Assembly: GCF_018449775.1 (NCBI RefSeq)
Contig: NZ_JAAVVB010000001.1
Location: forward strand, 558,001-622,000
Length of the DNA: 64,000 nucleotides
Direction: 5' to 3'
Source: Mucilaginibacter sp. dw_454
GTDB taxonomy: Bacteria; Bacteroidota; Bacteroidia; Sphingobacteriales; Sphingobacteriaceae
Each line of letters opens with the position of its first letter. Position 1 is the first letter of the stretch. Positions 51,846 through 60,874 of the stretch are shown in pieces. The notes below the pieces were generated by a model. It searched no databases, was not told where the DNA came from, and was given only the letters and a program-made list of their open reading frames with translations. Both the position numbers and the translations under genes were made by a program.

Positions 51846-53009
51846 ATGCAACGTCATCTTAAAATTGCGCTTCTTCTTGGTCTGTTGATTGGCCTTGGTT
51901 ATCCTTCTATTACATTTGGCCAAATTGTACAAATGGTTTATACGTCAGACGCCCATTATGGCATCACCAGAAAGAATTTTAAAGGCGATACGGCCGTAAA
52001 TGCTAAAATTGTGAATGCGGCCATGATCAAGGCCATTAATACGGTGCCGGCATTAACGTTGCCGGATGATGGCGGAATAGCATCGGGCAAAAAAGTAACT
52101 GCGGTAGATTACCTGATACAAAGCGGCGATATTGCCAATCGTATGGAGATTCCGTATCAAAGCGCAGCTACCAGTTGGGCGCAGTTTGAACACGATTATA
52201 GGTATGGGGTAACTTTGAAAGATCATCAGCACAAACCTGCTAAACTTTTGCTTGCTCCGGGAAATCACGACATATCAAATGCAATAGGTTATAGTAAACC
52301 AATGAATCCAAAAACAGACCCAACTGCTATGGTGAAAATCTATAACCTGATGATGAAACCGGCTCAGCCCAAAACCAACGAAAATTATAACTATACAACA
52401 GATAAGGTCAACTACTCATTAAACATAAAGGGGATACATGTAATATTTATTACCCTTTGGCCAGACTCTGCCGAGCGCATCTGGATGCAAAAAGATCTGC
52501 AAAAGGTAGCTAACACCACACCTGTTATTGTGTTTTGCCATGACCAGCCAACCTGCGAATCAAAGCATTTTACCAACCCGGTACCGCCGTATAATATGAC
52601 ACTCGATAATAAATTTGAGAACTTAACCGCCGAACATTATAAAGAAGGGCACGTAGCGGCAAAAAATGACGGCGCAACCGATATCGAACAGCGCGGCTGG
52701 GTGGCTTTTTTGAGGGCGCACCCTAACATCAAAGCGTATTTTCATGGCAATAGCAACTGGAATGAGTTCTATGTTTACAGAGGCCCGGATAATGATGTGG
52801 CATTAAATACATTTCGTGTTGATTCGCCAATGAAGGGTGAATATTCATCTAAAGACGAAACTAAATTGTCATTTCAATTGATTTCGCTCGATGCGGTAAA
52901 ACAGGAGCTTACCGTAAGAGAATGTTTGTGGGATACAGAACCAACTAGCCAGCTGCCCAAAGTGGTTTTTGGCGATTCTAAGACGATTTCTTTAGTAGTA
53001 AAAAGGTAA
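51846..53009 (+). CDS. Secreted metallophosphoesterase (module B)
   Basis: A 387-aa calcineurin-like phosphoesterase with a signal peptide ending ITFGQ. The metal-site motifs are VYTSDAHYG, LIQSGDIANRM, LAPGNHDIS, VIFCHDQP and AYFHGNSNWNEF. The first motif is D-x-H as in the family. It is only distantly like the module A phosphatase, so the two modules carry different phosphoesterases at the same place. Last gene of module B; a terminator follows at 53159. Confidence 0.9.
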   Translation: MQRHLKIALLLGLLIGLGYPSITFGQIVQMVYTSDAHYGITRKNFKGDTAVNAKIVNAAMIKAINTVPALTLPDDGGIASGKKVTAVDYLIQSGDIANRMEIPYQSAATSWAQFEHDYRYGVTLKDHQHKPAKLLLAPGNHDISNAIGYSKPMNPKTDPTAMVKIYNLMMKPAQPKTNENYNYTTDKVNYSLNIKGIHVIFITLWPDSAERIWMQKDLQKVANTTPVIVFCHDQPTCESKHFTNPVPPYNMTLDNKFENLTAEHYKEGHVAAKNDGATDIEQRGWVAFLRAHPNIKAYFHGNSNWNEFYVYRGPDNDVALNTFRVDSPMKGEYSSKDETKLSFQLISLDAVKQELTVRECLWDTEPTSQLPKVVFGDSKTISLVVKR

Positions 53010-53158
53010 ATGAACCTTATTCGCAACCAAACCCCCGGTTTATAAGACTTTCCAAAGATCATACTGATACTGGTACGAGCATATGGATTAGAACCTTTGG
53101 TTTGAAACTGCAAACGGCTTGAACAACTTTTTGCTTGAATTTAATTTATTGTAAATTA

Positions 53159-53187
53159 TGCCCTTTGGTAGAGCGAAGGGCTTTTTT
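53159..53187 (+). terminator. Terminator of module B
   Basis: GCCCTTTG-GTAGAG-CGAAGGGC followed by six T, about 150 bp after the phosphoesterase stop. Confidence 0.75.
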
Positions 53188-53228
53188 GCGTTGATAAACT
53201 TAGGAAACGAACCGTGCTGAAATAAAAA

Positions 53229-53254
53229 ATGCCACCCACTATAGTGGGTGGCAT
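53229..53254. repeat. 26-bp perfect palindrome
   Basis: ATGCCACCCACT-AT-AGTGGGTGGCAT is a perfect palindrome with A-rich sequence on the left and T-rich on the right. It could be a second terminator for the leftward or rightward unit. The remaining sequence of the 470-bp gap (53010-53479) shows nothing else. Confidence 0.7.
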
Positions 53255-53479
53255 TTGTGTTTGCGGGGTGAATGGGAACCTATTAGAACACCTTGAGGGG
53301 ATTTTGGAAATAGTGAAGAATATTCTCGAAAACAGGATTGAAACAAAAGATATTTAAGTAAAATAGCATTAAATGAAAAAGCCGGAATGATCGGACTTTT
53401 CAGTAAGCCTGTAACAGATACAAATCTTCCTGATTGCACTACTGATTAATGCTATACTTTGAATTTAAATTTTCAAATG

Positions 53480-54934
53480 TTACTTACCGCCGTTTTTATT
53501 AAACGATGGTAATATGTACTTCCTGATTAATTCGTCTGCAGGCGACTGTGTGTTATAATTACCGCCAGTGGTCACTACTACAAGGTCCAGATCACGGAAT
53601 ACATATATCTTCTGTCCACCATTTCCCTGTGCTGCAAAACCGTAGTACCTTATGCCATCCGCATCCAGATATTTTAACCACCATAAATAACCATAATCGA
53701 CACCTTGCACAACTGAATGTTTTGCTGTCGATTCAGCTACCCATGCTGTTGGTATAACCTGTTTACCATTCCATAAACCTTTATTCAGATACAATAAGCC
53801 GAATTTTGCCATATCTCTTGGACTCAGGATGACCTGGCAAAAATTAGCAGCGTTGGAAGGGTCTGGTCTGAAATCCCATTTGAAATTCGTTATGCCTAAG
53901 GGTCCGAACAAATTTTTTGCTGCAAAATCATGTATTGGCATTTGTGCATATTGTTGAATTATCCATCCCGCAGTTATAGAGTTTCCCGAATTGTATCGGC
54001 CAATTTTACCGGGCGTATCAATCATCGGAAGATCAAAAGTATATTTTACCCAATCTTTTGAAATACCCATATCTGTTTCGTTTCCCATAGATTTAGGCCA
54101 TGCCTCATCATAGTTGACACCGCTTTGATTATCAAGTAAATCCTGAAGATTGATAGCATCTTTCAAAGGTGACGGGTTGGCAAAATGATACGAAGGTAAA
54201 AGGTCTTGTAATTTTTCGTTAACGCTTTTGATCAAACCCTGTTGAATGGCAATTCCCGTTAGCGCTGATATGACGCTTTTGGAAGCGGATCGCATTTCCT
54301 GTAGCGAATCTCGGGTGTATTCGTAAAAATATTCCTCAAACACCAGCTTCTTATTTTTGATGATCAAAATGCTGTGTACATCCGGGTATTTACCTGCAAC
54401 AATATAATGCATCATATCAGCAAGTAATTGAGGATTTAGGCCCGTTCCCTTCAGCGTGCCAGTTTGTAGGGCATCATTAAGTTGTGCCGGTTGCTGATAA
54501 CGGTAAACGAATTTATCCGGGTTATCGACCATCCTCGGAGACCACATTTTTACCGGAAAACTAACATTTTGGCTAAGGAGTTTAAAAGTATCCCTGTCGA
54601 TGGTATAGCCTTTAATCTTTCCGTTTTGATCTTTTAAAAACGTTACCGGCTGGTTAGTGCTATTCAGGAAAACATTATTTCCCTGCGGTCTCAATTTATA
54701 CCTTGACAGATTGATAATTGCGTAAAGATTGGTATCTTTTGGCGAAGCTGCGATTTTTAATGTGGTATTATTTACAGACTGATAAAGCCCTTCATACGTT
54801 TTCAGCTGTTGATAGGTTACTTTTTGCGCATTTGTAAGAACCGGTAAAATCAAAAACATACAAAAAAATGTGGTAGCGAAAGATAAATTGCTGTTTTTAA
54901 GATTTGAATGTAATTGTGCTTTAATGTTCTTCAT
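53480..54934 (-). CDS. Secreted serine hydrolase, beta-lactamase class C family
   Basis: A 484-aa exported protein with signal FATTFFCMFLILPVLTNAQ, an N-terminal beta domain of about 130 residues and a C-terminal penicillin-binding/class C-like domain. The nucleophile motif is MRSASKSV (Ser216, Lys219), with GRYNSGNSI as the second motif. Such proteins are esterases, D-aminopeptidases or peptidases and seldom true beta-lactamases. It stands alone between two intergenic regions. Confidence 0.88.
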   Translation of the reverse strand: MKNIKAQLHSNLKNSNLSFATTFFCMFLILPVLTNAQKVTYQQLKTYEGLYQSVNNTTLKIAASPKDTNLYAIINLSRYKLRPQGNNVFLNSTNQPVTFLKDQNGKIKGYTIDRDTFKLLSQNVSFPVKMWSPRMVDNPDKFVYRYQQPAQLNDALQTGTLKGTGLNPQLLADMMHYIVAGKYPDVHSILIIKNKKLVFEEYFYEYTRDSLQEMRSASKSVISALTGIAIQQGLIKSVNEKLQDLLPSYHFANPSPLKDAINLQDLLDNQSGVNYDEAWPKSMGNETDMGISKDWVKYTFDLPMIDTPGKIGRYNSGNSITAGWIIQQYAQMPIHDFAAKNLFGPLGITNFKWDFRPDPSNAANFCQVILSPRDMAKFGLLYLNKGLWNGKQVIPTAWVAESTAKHSVVQGVDYGYLWWLKYLDADGIRYYGFAAQGNGGQKIYVFRDLDLVVVTTGGNYNTQSPADELIRKYILPSFNKNGGK

Positions 54935-55139
54935 TGGTTAAAGGTTAATTGGTATGCAAAATTATTTTTGAAATCCATTTGTTTGTTGCAAATGACATTT
55001 AAAAGTATGTTGCTTTTAAAATGCAGACAATAACAAGTCGGTCAACCATAATAAAAAATCGGTATATACATTTACTTTTTCGGTTAAGTTACCGAAACCG
55101 AATTAAACATAAGGTTTAGTAGGATTTTTTCCTAAAAAC

Positions 55140-55173
55140 AAAAGCCTGCAATCATTTGATTTGCAGGCTTTTG
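55140..55173 (-). terminator. Terminator after tRNA-Ser
   Basis: AAAAGCCTGCAA and TTGCAGGCTTTT form a strong hairpin with T-rich flank on both strands. It lies 24 bp after the end of tRNA-Ser (leftward). Confidence 0.8.
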
Positions 55174-55196
55174 TTGTGTTTTGTTATCAAAATTTG

Positions 55197-55281
55197 CGGA
55201 GAGCTAGGGATTCGAACCCCAGGACCTGTTACAGTCAACAGTTTTCAAGACTGCCGCAATCGACCACTCTGCCAGCTCTCC
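55197..55281 (-). tRNA. tRNA-Ser (TGA)
   Basis: On the minus strand the acceptor stem GGAGAGC/GCTCTCC, D arm GGCAGAGTGGTCGATTGC, anticodon loop CTTGAAA (anticodon TGA), a long variable arm (GACTGTAACAGGTC) and T arm CTGGGGTTCGAATCCCTAG are all present, with G73. The long variable arm is specific to class II tRNA such as Ser. Confidence 0.96.
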
Positions 55282-55376
55282 GGGGACAAAAGTACAAATC
55301 CGGCCCGAATTGGCAAATCGGAATTTCACTTTTTTTAACATTGTGTTAAAATGCTGTTAAGTGGTTGAAAATGAAC

Positions 55377-56360
55377 TTAATTATTTTTCTGTTCGATGAA
55401 TTTTTCGGTCTTAAAGCTGTTAATACGCTTTTTTACCACCTTGATATTCCGCTTAGAAAGGTCAATGCTGGCATTTAATTCAAAGCCGATGAGCAAAATT
55501 GCAGAGTTTAGGAACAGCCATAACATCACTACGATGACAGTACCGATGGAGCCATAGACCTTATTGTATGATGCAAAATGATTAATGTAAAAAGTAAACC
55601 CGGCCGAGGTAAGGATTGCTAATCCGGTAGCCAATATTGAACCCGGGCTTAAGAATGGCCACTTTAACTTGTGCGATGGCCCGTATTTATACAGCAAAGA
55701 TATCGTCACAAAAAATATACTGACGATGATGAGCCACCGCGACAGTATCAATACATAGATCCAAAAATGACTTTTACTGGCTATATGCACCTGTAGATAC
55801 CCAATTACGCTCTCGCCGGCAATCATGATGGCTATAGCTATAATTAGCGCAATGGTAATAACTATGGTAAGCACCATGGCTATAAAGCGCCTTTTTAACC
55901 AGGTACGTTTTTCTAATATTAACGACGAGTTGTTGAAGGCCCGCATCAGGTTGCTTACACCATTGGTAGCGAAGTATAAGGCCGTCAGGAAGCCTAAAGA
56001 TAATAAGCCGGCATTTCTATGCTTAACAATGTCTACAATGGTTGCCTGGAATGCCAGGTAGGCGTAGGTAGGCAATACCGTATGAATCAGCTCCAGTAGC
56101 TTTTCCTGGAACTTATCGCCGGGGATGTAAGCTATCAGCGTAAATAAAAACAGCGTACCGGGAAAAAGCGCGAGTAAAAAGTTATAGGCTAACGCCGATG
56201 CTTTGTTAAGCAACGAATCTTCTAAAATTTCGTTGAGCAGCGAAATCGTAACTGCATATACCGACAGGTTACCAAAACCGGGTAATACAATAGACTTGGT
56301 CCATTTTATAAATGTACGGTAAAGCTTAATCCGTAAAAGTAAGCGGTGCACCCATCTCAT
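55377..56360 (-). CDS. YihY/BrkB family inner membrane protein
   Basis: A 327-aa polytopic protein with six or seven hydrophobic segments, including NKASALAYNFLLALFPGTLFLFTLIAYIPG, the family signature, and YGSIGTVIVVMLWLFLNSAILLIGFELNA near the C-terminus. Members have been linked to membrane and envelope functions; the activity is not settled. It is last in a leftward run of five genes spaced 0-16 bp apart. Confidence 0.93.
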   Translation of the reverse strand: MRWVHRLLLRIKLYRTFIKWTKSIVLPGFGNLSVYAVTISLLNEILEDSLLNKASALAYNFLLALFPGTLFLFTLIAYIPGDKFQEKLLELIHTVLPTYAYLAFQATIVDIVKHRNAGLLSLGFLTALYFATNGVSNLMRAFNNSSLILEKRTWLKRRFIAMVLTIVITIALIIAIAIMIAGESVIGYLQVHIASKSHFWIYVLILSRWLIIVSIFFVTISLLYKYGPSHKLKWPFLSPGSILATGLAILTSAGFTFYINHFASYNKVYGSIGTVIVVMLWLFLNSAILLIGFELNASIDLSKRNIKVVKKRINSFKTEKFIEQKNN

Positions 56361-56372
56361 CAGTGCTGTAAT

Positions 56373-56780
56373 TTACTCAAAAAATGGTTTTAATTTCTCC
56401 AAAAACTCAGTGGACGGGAGGCAAGGGCGATTGGTGGTCATATTAACAAATACCAGTAACGTCTCGCCCTGGTTAATAAGCTCGTCCTTCTCATTGAATA
56501 ACTCGTACCTGAAATGGATTTTCACCCCCGGCATTTTATCCATGATAACGTTGACGGTGATCTCTTCGTCGTAACGGGCTGGCTTTAGGTACTTGCATTT
56601 CATCTCTAGTACCGGCATCATTATGCCTGATTCTTCCATGCCACTATAAGTAAGGCCTAAACTACGCAGCATTTCTACGCGGCCAACCTCGTAAAACTCG
56701 GCATAGTTGCCGTAGTACATATAGCCCATCTGGTCGGTTTCGCCGTAACGGACACGTATTTTTGTTGAATGCTCGAACAT
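56373..56780 (-). CDS. Acyl-CoA thioesterase, YbgC/FadM type
   Basis: A 135-aa hotdog thioesterase. The motif RVRYGETDQMGYMYYGNYAEFYEVGRVEML contains the catalytic Asp of the 4-hydroxybenzoyl-CoA thioesterase group (Y-x-E-T-D-x-M-G). Its ATG overlaps the mltG stop codon as TAATG, so translation is coupled. YbgC enzymes often sit in envelope gene clusters, as here. Confidence 0.93.
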   Translation of the reverse strand: MFEHSTKIRVRYGETDQMGYMYYGNYAEFYEVGRVEMLRSLGLTYSGMEESGIMMPVLEMKCKYLKPARYDEEITVNVIMDKMPGVKIHFRYELFNEKDELINQGETLLVFVNMTTNRPCLPSTEFLEKLKPFFE

Positions 56781-57835
56781 TATTTCATGATCTTACGCTC
56801 GGTGAGTGCCTTGCGGAACTTAGCGGCATTGATATTATGCTGCGCGACGTTGGTAGCAAAATTATGGCGATTAGAGAAATCCTCTTTTGCAACCATATAC
56901 AGGTAATCATTCTTTTGATAGTTCAACACCGCCTTAACCGCCGCTACCGATGGCAACATAACCGGGCCCGGAGGCAGGCCGGTGTGCATGTAGGTATTGT
57001 AAGGCGAGTTAACTGTCAAATATTTGTTTAACACGCGGTGGATAGTAAAATCATTCATCGCGAAGATAATGGTAGGGTCAGACTCCAGTTTCATGCCCTT
57101 CCGCAGCCTGTTAAGGTACAAACCGGCTATGGTTGGCATCTCATCATCATAAACTGCTTCTGCATCAACTATAGAGGCTAAAATAGATACCTGCGGTACG
57201 GTCAGGTTAATATCCGCTGCTTGTTTCTTGTGCTCGTCTGTCCAAAAGGCTTCGTAATGCTTATACATGCGTTTGTAGAACTTTTCCGGCGATATGTCCC
57301 AGTTTATTTTGTACGAATCGGGCATCACCATTACAAATGCATTGTCGGTATCAAAGCCAAATTGTTTTACAAAATCGGCAGAGTCAATATAGCGTAGCAG
57401 GGTCAATGAATCGGCTTCTAATTTTTTACTCACAAAGCCGGCAAATTGCTCTTTAGTTCTGAATACGTGGAACGACAGGTCAACCGGGTCCTGTTCACCC
57501 AGTTGCAACATCCGGATAAACTTGCGATTACTCATGCCTTCGTGCAAGCGGTAACGGCCGGGTTTTACATGCTCAGCATATTTCATTTGATGGGCAGCCC
57601 AGGCAAAAGTAGCGGTGTCCTGAACTATGTTTTTATCTCTGATGGTTTTATAAACGTCGTCGAAATTTGAGCCGGTGCGTATGTAAAGATATTCTTCGTT
57701 ACCTGTTACTTGTGGGCCAAAGTAGCGCAGGTAATAAAATACCAATGTGCCGCCTAAACCAAGTATTACCAAAATTACCAGGGCGATGATGAATTTTTTG
57801 AAAGTACCGCCTGATGATGCTTGTTTTTTAGCCAT
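56780..57835 (-). CDS. mltG: Endolytic murein transglycosylase MltG
   Basis: A 351-aa YceG-family protein with one N-terminal membrane helix (about residues 14-32) and a periplasmic lytic transglycosylase domain that ends nascent peptidoglycan strands. The family segment ASIVDAEAVYDDEMPTIAGLYLNRLRKGMKLESDPTIIFA is clear. The usual E-x-E at its start is D-x-E here. The neighbours (PASTA, YihY) agree with a cell-envelope role. Confidence 0.93.
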   Translation of the reverse strand: MAKKQASSGGTFKKFIIALVILVILGLGGTLVFYYLRYFGPQVTGNEEYLYIRTGSNFDDVYKTIRDKNIVQDTATFAWAAHQMKYAEHVKPGRYRLHEGMSNRKFIRMLQLGEQDPVDLSFHVFRTKEQFAGFVSKKLEADSLTLLRYIDSADFVKQFGFDTDNAFVMVMPDSYKINWDISPEKFYKRMYKHYEAFWTDEHKKQAADINLTVPQVSILASIVDAEAVYDDEMPTIAGLYLNRLRKGMKLESDPTIIFAMNDFTIHRVLNKYLTVNSPYNTYMHTGLPPGPVMLPSVAAVKAVLNYQKNDYLYMVAKEDFSNRHNFATNVAQHNINAAKFRKALTERKIMK

Positions 57836-57851
57836 GATATTATAAAAATTA

Positions 57852-58154
57852 TTACGCCTGTAGTCGTTGCAGCGCTAACAGCCCGCCAGTTAAGTTTGTT
57901 ACGTTGGTAAAGCCGTTTCGTGTTAAAATTGTTTGCGCTGTCTGGCTGCGCAAACCGGCTTTGCATATAACAATAATCTCGTCGGTTTTGTTAGGATGCA
58001 CCAGGCTAAGTTTTTCAATCAGTTTAGATAGCGGGATGTTTTTGCCGCCTATGTTGTAGGTATGATATTCAATTTCTTCGCGCACATCCAACAAATTAAG
58101 CGGCTGGCCGCTTTGTAATTTGTTGTTAAAGCTTTGTGCACTAATTTCTTGCAT
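57852..58154 (-). CDS. Rhodanese-like sulfurtransferase, single domain
   Basis: A 100-aa single rhodanese domain, similar in size to GlpE/PspE. It has LLDVREEIEYHTYNIGGKNIPL and the active loop VICKAGLRSQTA with the persulfide-forming Cys. It moves sulfane sulfur from thiosulfate or a partner to an acceptor. Its ATG overlaps the PASTA gene stop codon as TAATG. Its presence in a cell-wall operon is common in Bacteroidota and does not by itself tie it to the sulfur genes at 13-31 kb. Confidence 0.93.
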   Translation of the reverse strand: MQEISAQSFNNKLQSGQPLNLLDVREEIEYHTYNIGGKNIPLSKLIEKLSLVHPNKTDEIIVICKAGLRSQTAQTILTRNGFTNVTNLTGGLLALQRLQA

Positions 58155-58924
58155 TATTTTTTTGCCTGCTCAACAGTCAGGTTGATTTTTGTGCCGATGC
58201 TGACCTTGCTGACAGAATCAGTCTTCATAGGGAACTGGCTTACCACTACCACATTGCTCGAGTCGGTAATAACACCCTGGTAGGTAATGGTACCTATGCC
58301 CAGGTTGGCATTCTTTAATACAAAACGCACGGCATCCAGATCCTGGTTAGTCAAATCGGGTACATCCACCTCGCTGGCGCCTACGCCATCGCCCAATACC
58401 AGGTCAATGCGCGAACCTTTTGGAATACGCTGGCCGGTTTTGATGGCTTGTCCACCCATTTTGGTTTCTAATACTACATTTAGCGCTATATCTGCACGGT
58501 AACTGGTATCGCCAACTTTAAGGCCTGCATTTGATAGCGTGGCCACCGCCTGTATATAAGGCATCTGGTCAATATCAGGCAAAGCCACCGGCGGCGCCTT
58601 CAGCGTAACCATGGTAAGGTAGATCTTTCTATTTTCTTTTACGTTGGTACCCGGGTCAGGGTCTTGCTCTACCACGGTACCCGGAGGAGCATCGCCCACA
58701 TACACAGAATCAACCTGATAATCAAAGCCCTGATCTTTTAAAATATCGATAGCCTTGTCAATAGGCATGCCTTTTAATTTGGGTACCGGTATGCCCGAGC
58801 CATGATTAGTGTAAAAGCTAAGGCTGAAAAAGGCAATCAAAACAACGGCTATAACAGCGCCAATGGCCATTAAAAGCGTGTTGCGGAAAGAGGTAGTTTT
58901 TAAATAAGAACCAAATTTACTCAT
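58154..58924 (-). CDS. PASTA-domain membrane protein
   Basis: A 256-aa protein with a membrane helix near residues 15-34 and three PASTA domains (GIPVPKLKGMPIDKAIDILKDQGF, ALPDIDQMPYIQAVATLSNAGLKVGDTSY, EVDVPDLTNQDLDAVRFVLKNANLGIGTI). PASTA domains bind peptidoglycan or muropeptides. No kinase domain is attached, as usual in this phylum. First gene of the envelope operon; a -7 box TATGTTTG lies on the minus strand at 58960-58967. Confidence 0.93.
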   Translation of the reverse strand: MSKFGSYLKTTSFRNTLLMAIGAVIAVVLIAFFSLSFYTNHGSGIPVPKLKGMPIDKAIDILKDQGFDYQVDSVYVGDAPPGTVVEQDPDPGTNVKENRKIYLTMVTLKAPPVALPDIDQMPYIQAVATLSNAGLKVGDTSYRADIALNVVLETKMGGQAIKTGQRIPKGSRIDLVLGDGVGASEVDVPDLTNQDLDAVRFVLKNANLGIGTITYQGVITDSSNVVVVSQFPMKTDSVSKVSIGTKINLTVEQAKK

Positions 58925-59009
58925 TGGTGGGTTTGGTGATATTATACTTAATTATGCATCAAACATAAGGATAATTTCGCATTTATAAGTTTGAAATACT
59001 AATGTATTA

Positions 59010-59155
59010 AATGCTCCATAGGAGCAAAACGTTGGTAGAATTAATTATAGCGTCATATCTGTCAGCTCCGTAGGTGCTGCACAAGTAGCGTACCTAACGG
59101 CACGCCATTTTTGGGCCAAATATTTCTACCGGCGTTTAACCCCGATGGGGTTGTA
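59010..59155. repeat. Complex intergenic foldback repeat
   Basis: It contains TGCTCCATAGGAGCA, AAACGTTGGTAGAA with its near-reverse-complement TTCTACCGGCGTTT about 85 bp away, AGCTCCGTAGGTGCT and AACCCCGATGGGGTT. Nothing codes here. Elements with the CTCCGTAGGAG, TTTCTACC and CCCCGACGGGG modules are frequent between genes in Bacteroidota; only one copy is in this window. Confidence 0.6.
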
Positions 59156-59208
59156 ATTGGTTACTGATAAATAAATAGGGTTAGGAATACGGCCTAAAAA
59201 AAATATTT

Positions 59209-59216
59209 ATCTTTGG
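59209..59216 (+). promoter_or_regulatory. ddl -7 box
   Basis: TATCTTTG matches TAnnTTTG and would start transcription near 59222. That is after the first ATG (59221) and just before the second (59227), so the second is preferred and the mRNA has almost no leader. Confidence 0.55.
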
Positions 59217-59226
59217 CCGTATGACG

Positions 59227-60204
59227 ATGAAAAACATAGCACTTTTGGCGGGCGGCTTTACCGGCGAGTACGAGGTATCTTTAAACAGCGCCGGCAATAT
59301 TGCCAATAATTTAGATAAGACAAAGTATAACGTTTATATCATTCTGATCAACCGCGACCGCTGGTTTTACGAGCGCGGCAGCGAACGTTTTGACGTAGAT
59401 AAAAACGATTTCAGCCTGACCTTAGACGGCCAAAAGATCAAGTTTGATTTTGCCTTCATCACTATACACGGCACCCCCGGCGAGGACGGTAAAATGCAGG
59501 GCTATCTGGATATTATAGGCGTACCATATAATACCTGCGATGTTACTACATCGGCCATTACTATGAATAAGGCTTATACCAAAACTATCGTTCATGGTAT
59601 CCACGGGTTGAATACCGCCAAATCTATCCGCCTGTTTAAAAAGGACGGACATGATATAGGCACTATCGCATCAGCCTTAAAATTCCCATTATTTATTAAG
59701 CCTAATAATGGCGGCAGCAGTGTAGGCATGAGCAAAGTGCATACAGTAGGAGAGTTGCCTGCTGCTATCGATAAAGCTTTTCATGAAGACAGTGAGATTT
59801 TGATCGAGGAGTTTATTAAGGGCCGCGAATTTAGCAGGGGCATAGCCCGGTTAAATGGCAAAGTAGTTGTATTACCGGCAACGGAGATTATCAGCAAAAC
59901 AGAATTTTTTGATTACGAGGCTAAGTATACCGCTGGTGCATCGGAAGAGATAACACCGGCCGATTTGAGCCAGGCTAAAGATGCGCAGATTGCTGAGATC
60001 ATTACCGAGGTATACCTGCGCTTAAATTGCCGCGGCATGGCACGGGTAGACTTTATTTTACTGGACGATACGCAGGAGTTTTATTTTATTGAGATCAATA
60101 CCACGCCGGGCCAATCATCCGCCAGCTTAATACCACAGCAGGTGAGGGCAGCGGGTATGGATTTGGGTGAGTTTTATGGGGAGTTAATTGAGGGTGGTTT
60201 GTAA
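59227..60204 (+). CDS. ddl: D-alanine--D-alanine ligase
   Basis: A 325-aa ATP-grasp enzyme that makes D-Ala-D-Ala for peptidoglycan. It opens MKNIALLAGGFTGEYEVSLNSAG; the ATP-grasp motifs include FPLFIKPNNGGSSVGMSK, LIEEFIKGREFSRG, RMARVDFIL-like GMARVDFILLDD and the C-terminal FIEINTTPGQSSASLIPQQ. The start at 59227 is chosen over 59221 from promoter position. The PASTA/MltG operon is divergent across a repeat. Confidence 0.95.
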   Translation: MKNIALLAGGFTGEYEVSLNSAGNIANNLDKTKYNVYIILINRDRWFYERGSERFDVDKNDFSLTLDGQKIKFDFAFITIHGTPGEDGKMQGYLDIIGVPYNTCDVTTSAITMNKAYTKTIVHGIHGLNTAKSIRLFKKDGHDIGTIASALKFPLFIKPNNGGSSVGMSKVHTVGELPAAIDKAFHEDSEILIEEFIKGREFSRGIARLNGKVVVLPATEIISKTEFFDYEAKYTAGASEEITPADLSQAKDAQIAEIITEVYLRLNCRGMARVDFILLDDTQEFYFIEINTTPGQSSASLIPQQVRAAGMDLGEFYGELIEGGL

Positions 60205-60250
60205 AGATAGCTACACAAGCCTTCAAAGCATGCCACCAATATAACAAATT

Positions 60251-60321
60251 GTCATTGCGAGCGAAGCGTGGCAATCGCAAGAATGCGATGTTCGCGATTG
60301 CCACGCTTCGCTCGCAATGAC
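60251..60321. repeat. REP-like palindrome, GTCATTGCGAG family (copy 2)
   Basis: The arms 60251-60278 and 60294-60321 are perfect 28-bp inverted copies with a 15-nt loop. They open with GTCATTGCGAGCGAAGCG and share both outer and inner motifs with the element at 181-261. Perfect arms suggest a recent copy. Confidence 0.85.
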
Positions 60322-60357
60322 AAATGGATTTAAAGAGCAAGAAAACGAGAACGAGTG

Positions 60358-60792
60358 TTAGGCTTTCTTGAACGATGTATAGTGTTCAATCACCTCCTCA
60401 GAGATTTTAGACGCTTTACCATCGGCCAGGGTAATCATTACAAAATCAAACCAGCCATCGCAGCAAATTTTATTGGTAACCTTGTTTTTGATGTTGAATT
60501 TTACACGGCAGATCTTGTCGTCGATACTTTCGATACCTGTAGTTACTACGAAGTAATCGCCTAATATGAGCGGGCGTTTATAATCTACAAACACGCTGCG
60601 CACCAGCCAGCCGTATCCATCGGCCAGGAATTTCTCCATCGACATACCGTAGCAGCGCTCCATCTGGTCGTAACGGGCAGCCAATACGTAGTCAAAATAT
60701 TTGCTATTGTGCACGTGCCGATACATATCTATATCGTCCGGGCGAACGCGGTATTCGGTTTCGAAGGTGGCGTATTGGGTGGTTGCAGTCAT
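60358..60792 (-). CDS. Acyl-CoA thioesterase, hotdog fold
   Basis: A 144-aa thioesterase of the YbgC/FadM-like group. I start it at ATG 60792 (MTATTQYATFETEYRVRPDDID); the frame stays open to 60951 through a palindromic repeat, which is not conserved protein. The active-site region is YRVRPDDIDMYRHVHNSKYFDYVLAARYDQM. It resembles the thioesterase at 56373 only in fold. Substrate unknown. Confidence 0.9.
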   Translation of the reverse strand: MTATTQYATFETEYRVRPDDIDMYRHVHNSKYFDYVLAARYDQMERCYGMSMEKFLADGYGWLVRSVFVDYKRPLILGDYFVVTTGIESIDDKICRVKFNIKNKVTNKICCDGWFDFVMITLADGKASKISEEVIEHYTSFKKA

Positions 60793-60874
60793 AAATCTAT
60801 ATAGCAAACATAGTAATTTTGCGTTAGGGATTGAAGCGGATACCGGCCCGCGCTTAAGGCCTTGTGGCGTATGA

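Noticed and set aside
53480..54934. Antibiotic-resistance beta-lactamase
   Set aside because: The SxxK motif and fold fit the broad class C/esterase group, but the N-terminal beta domain and lack of a clear third motif do not support a true beta-lactamase.
55156..55349. Two overlapping plus-strand frames
   Set aside because: They are antisense to tRNA-Ser; apparent peptide patterns come from the tRNA sequence.
57852..58154. Rhodanese as part of the sulfur regulon
   Set aside because: It is translationally coupled inside a cell-envelope operon without a Cys leader, and such placement is common in the phylum.
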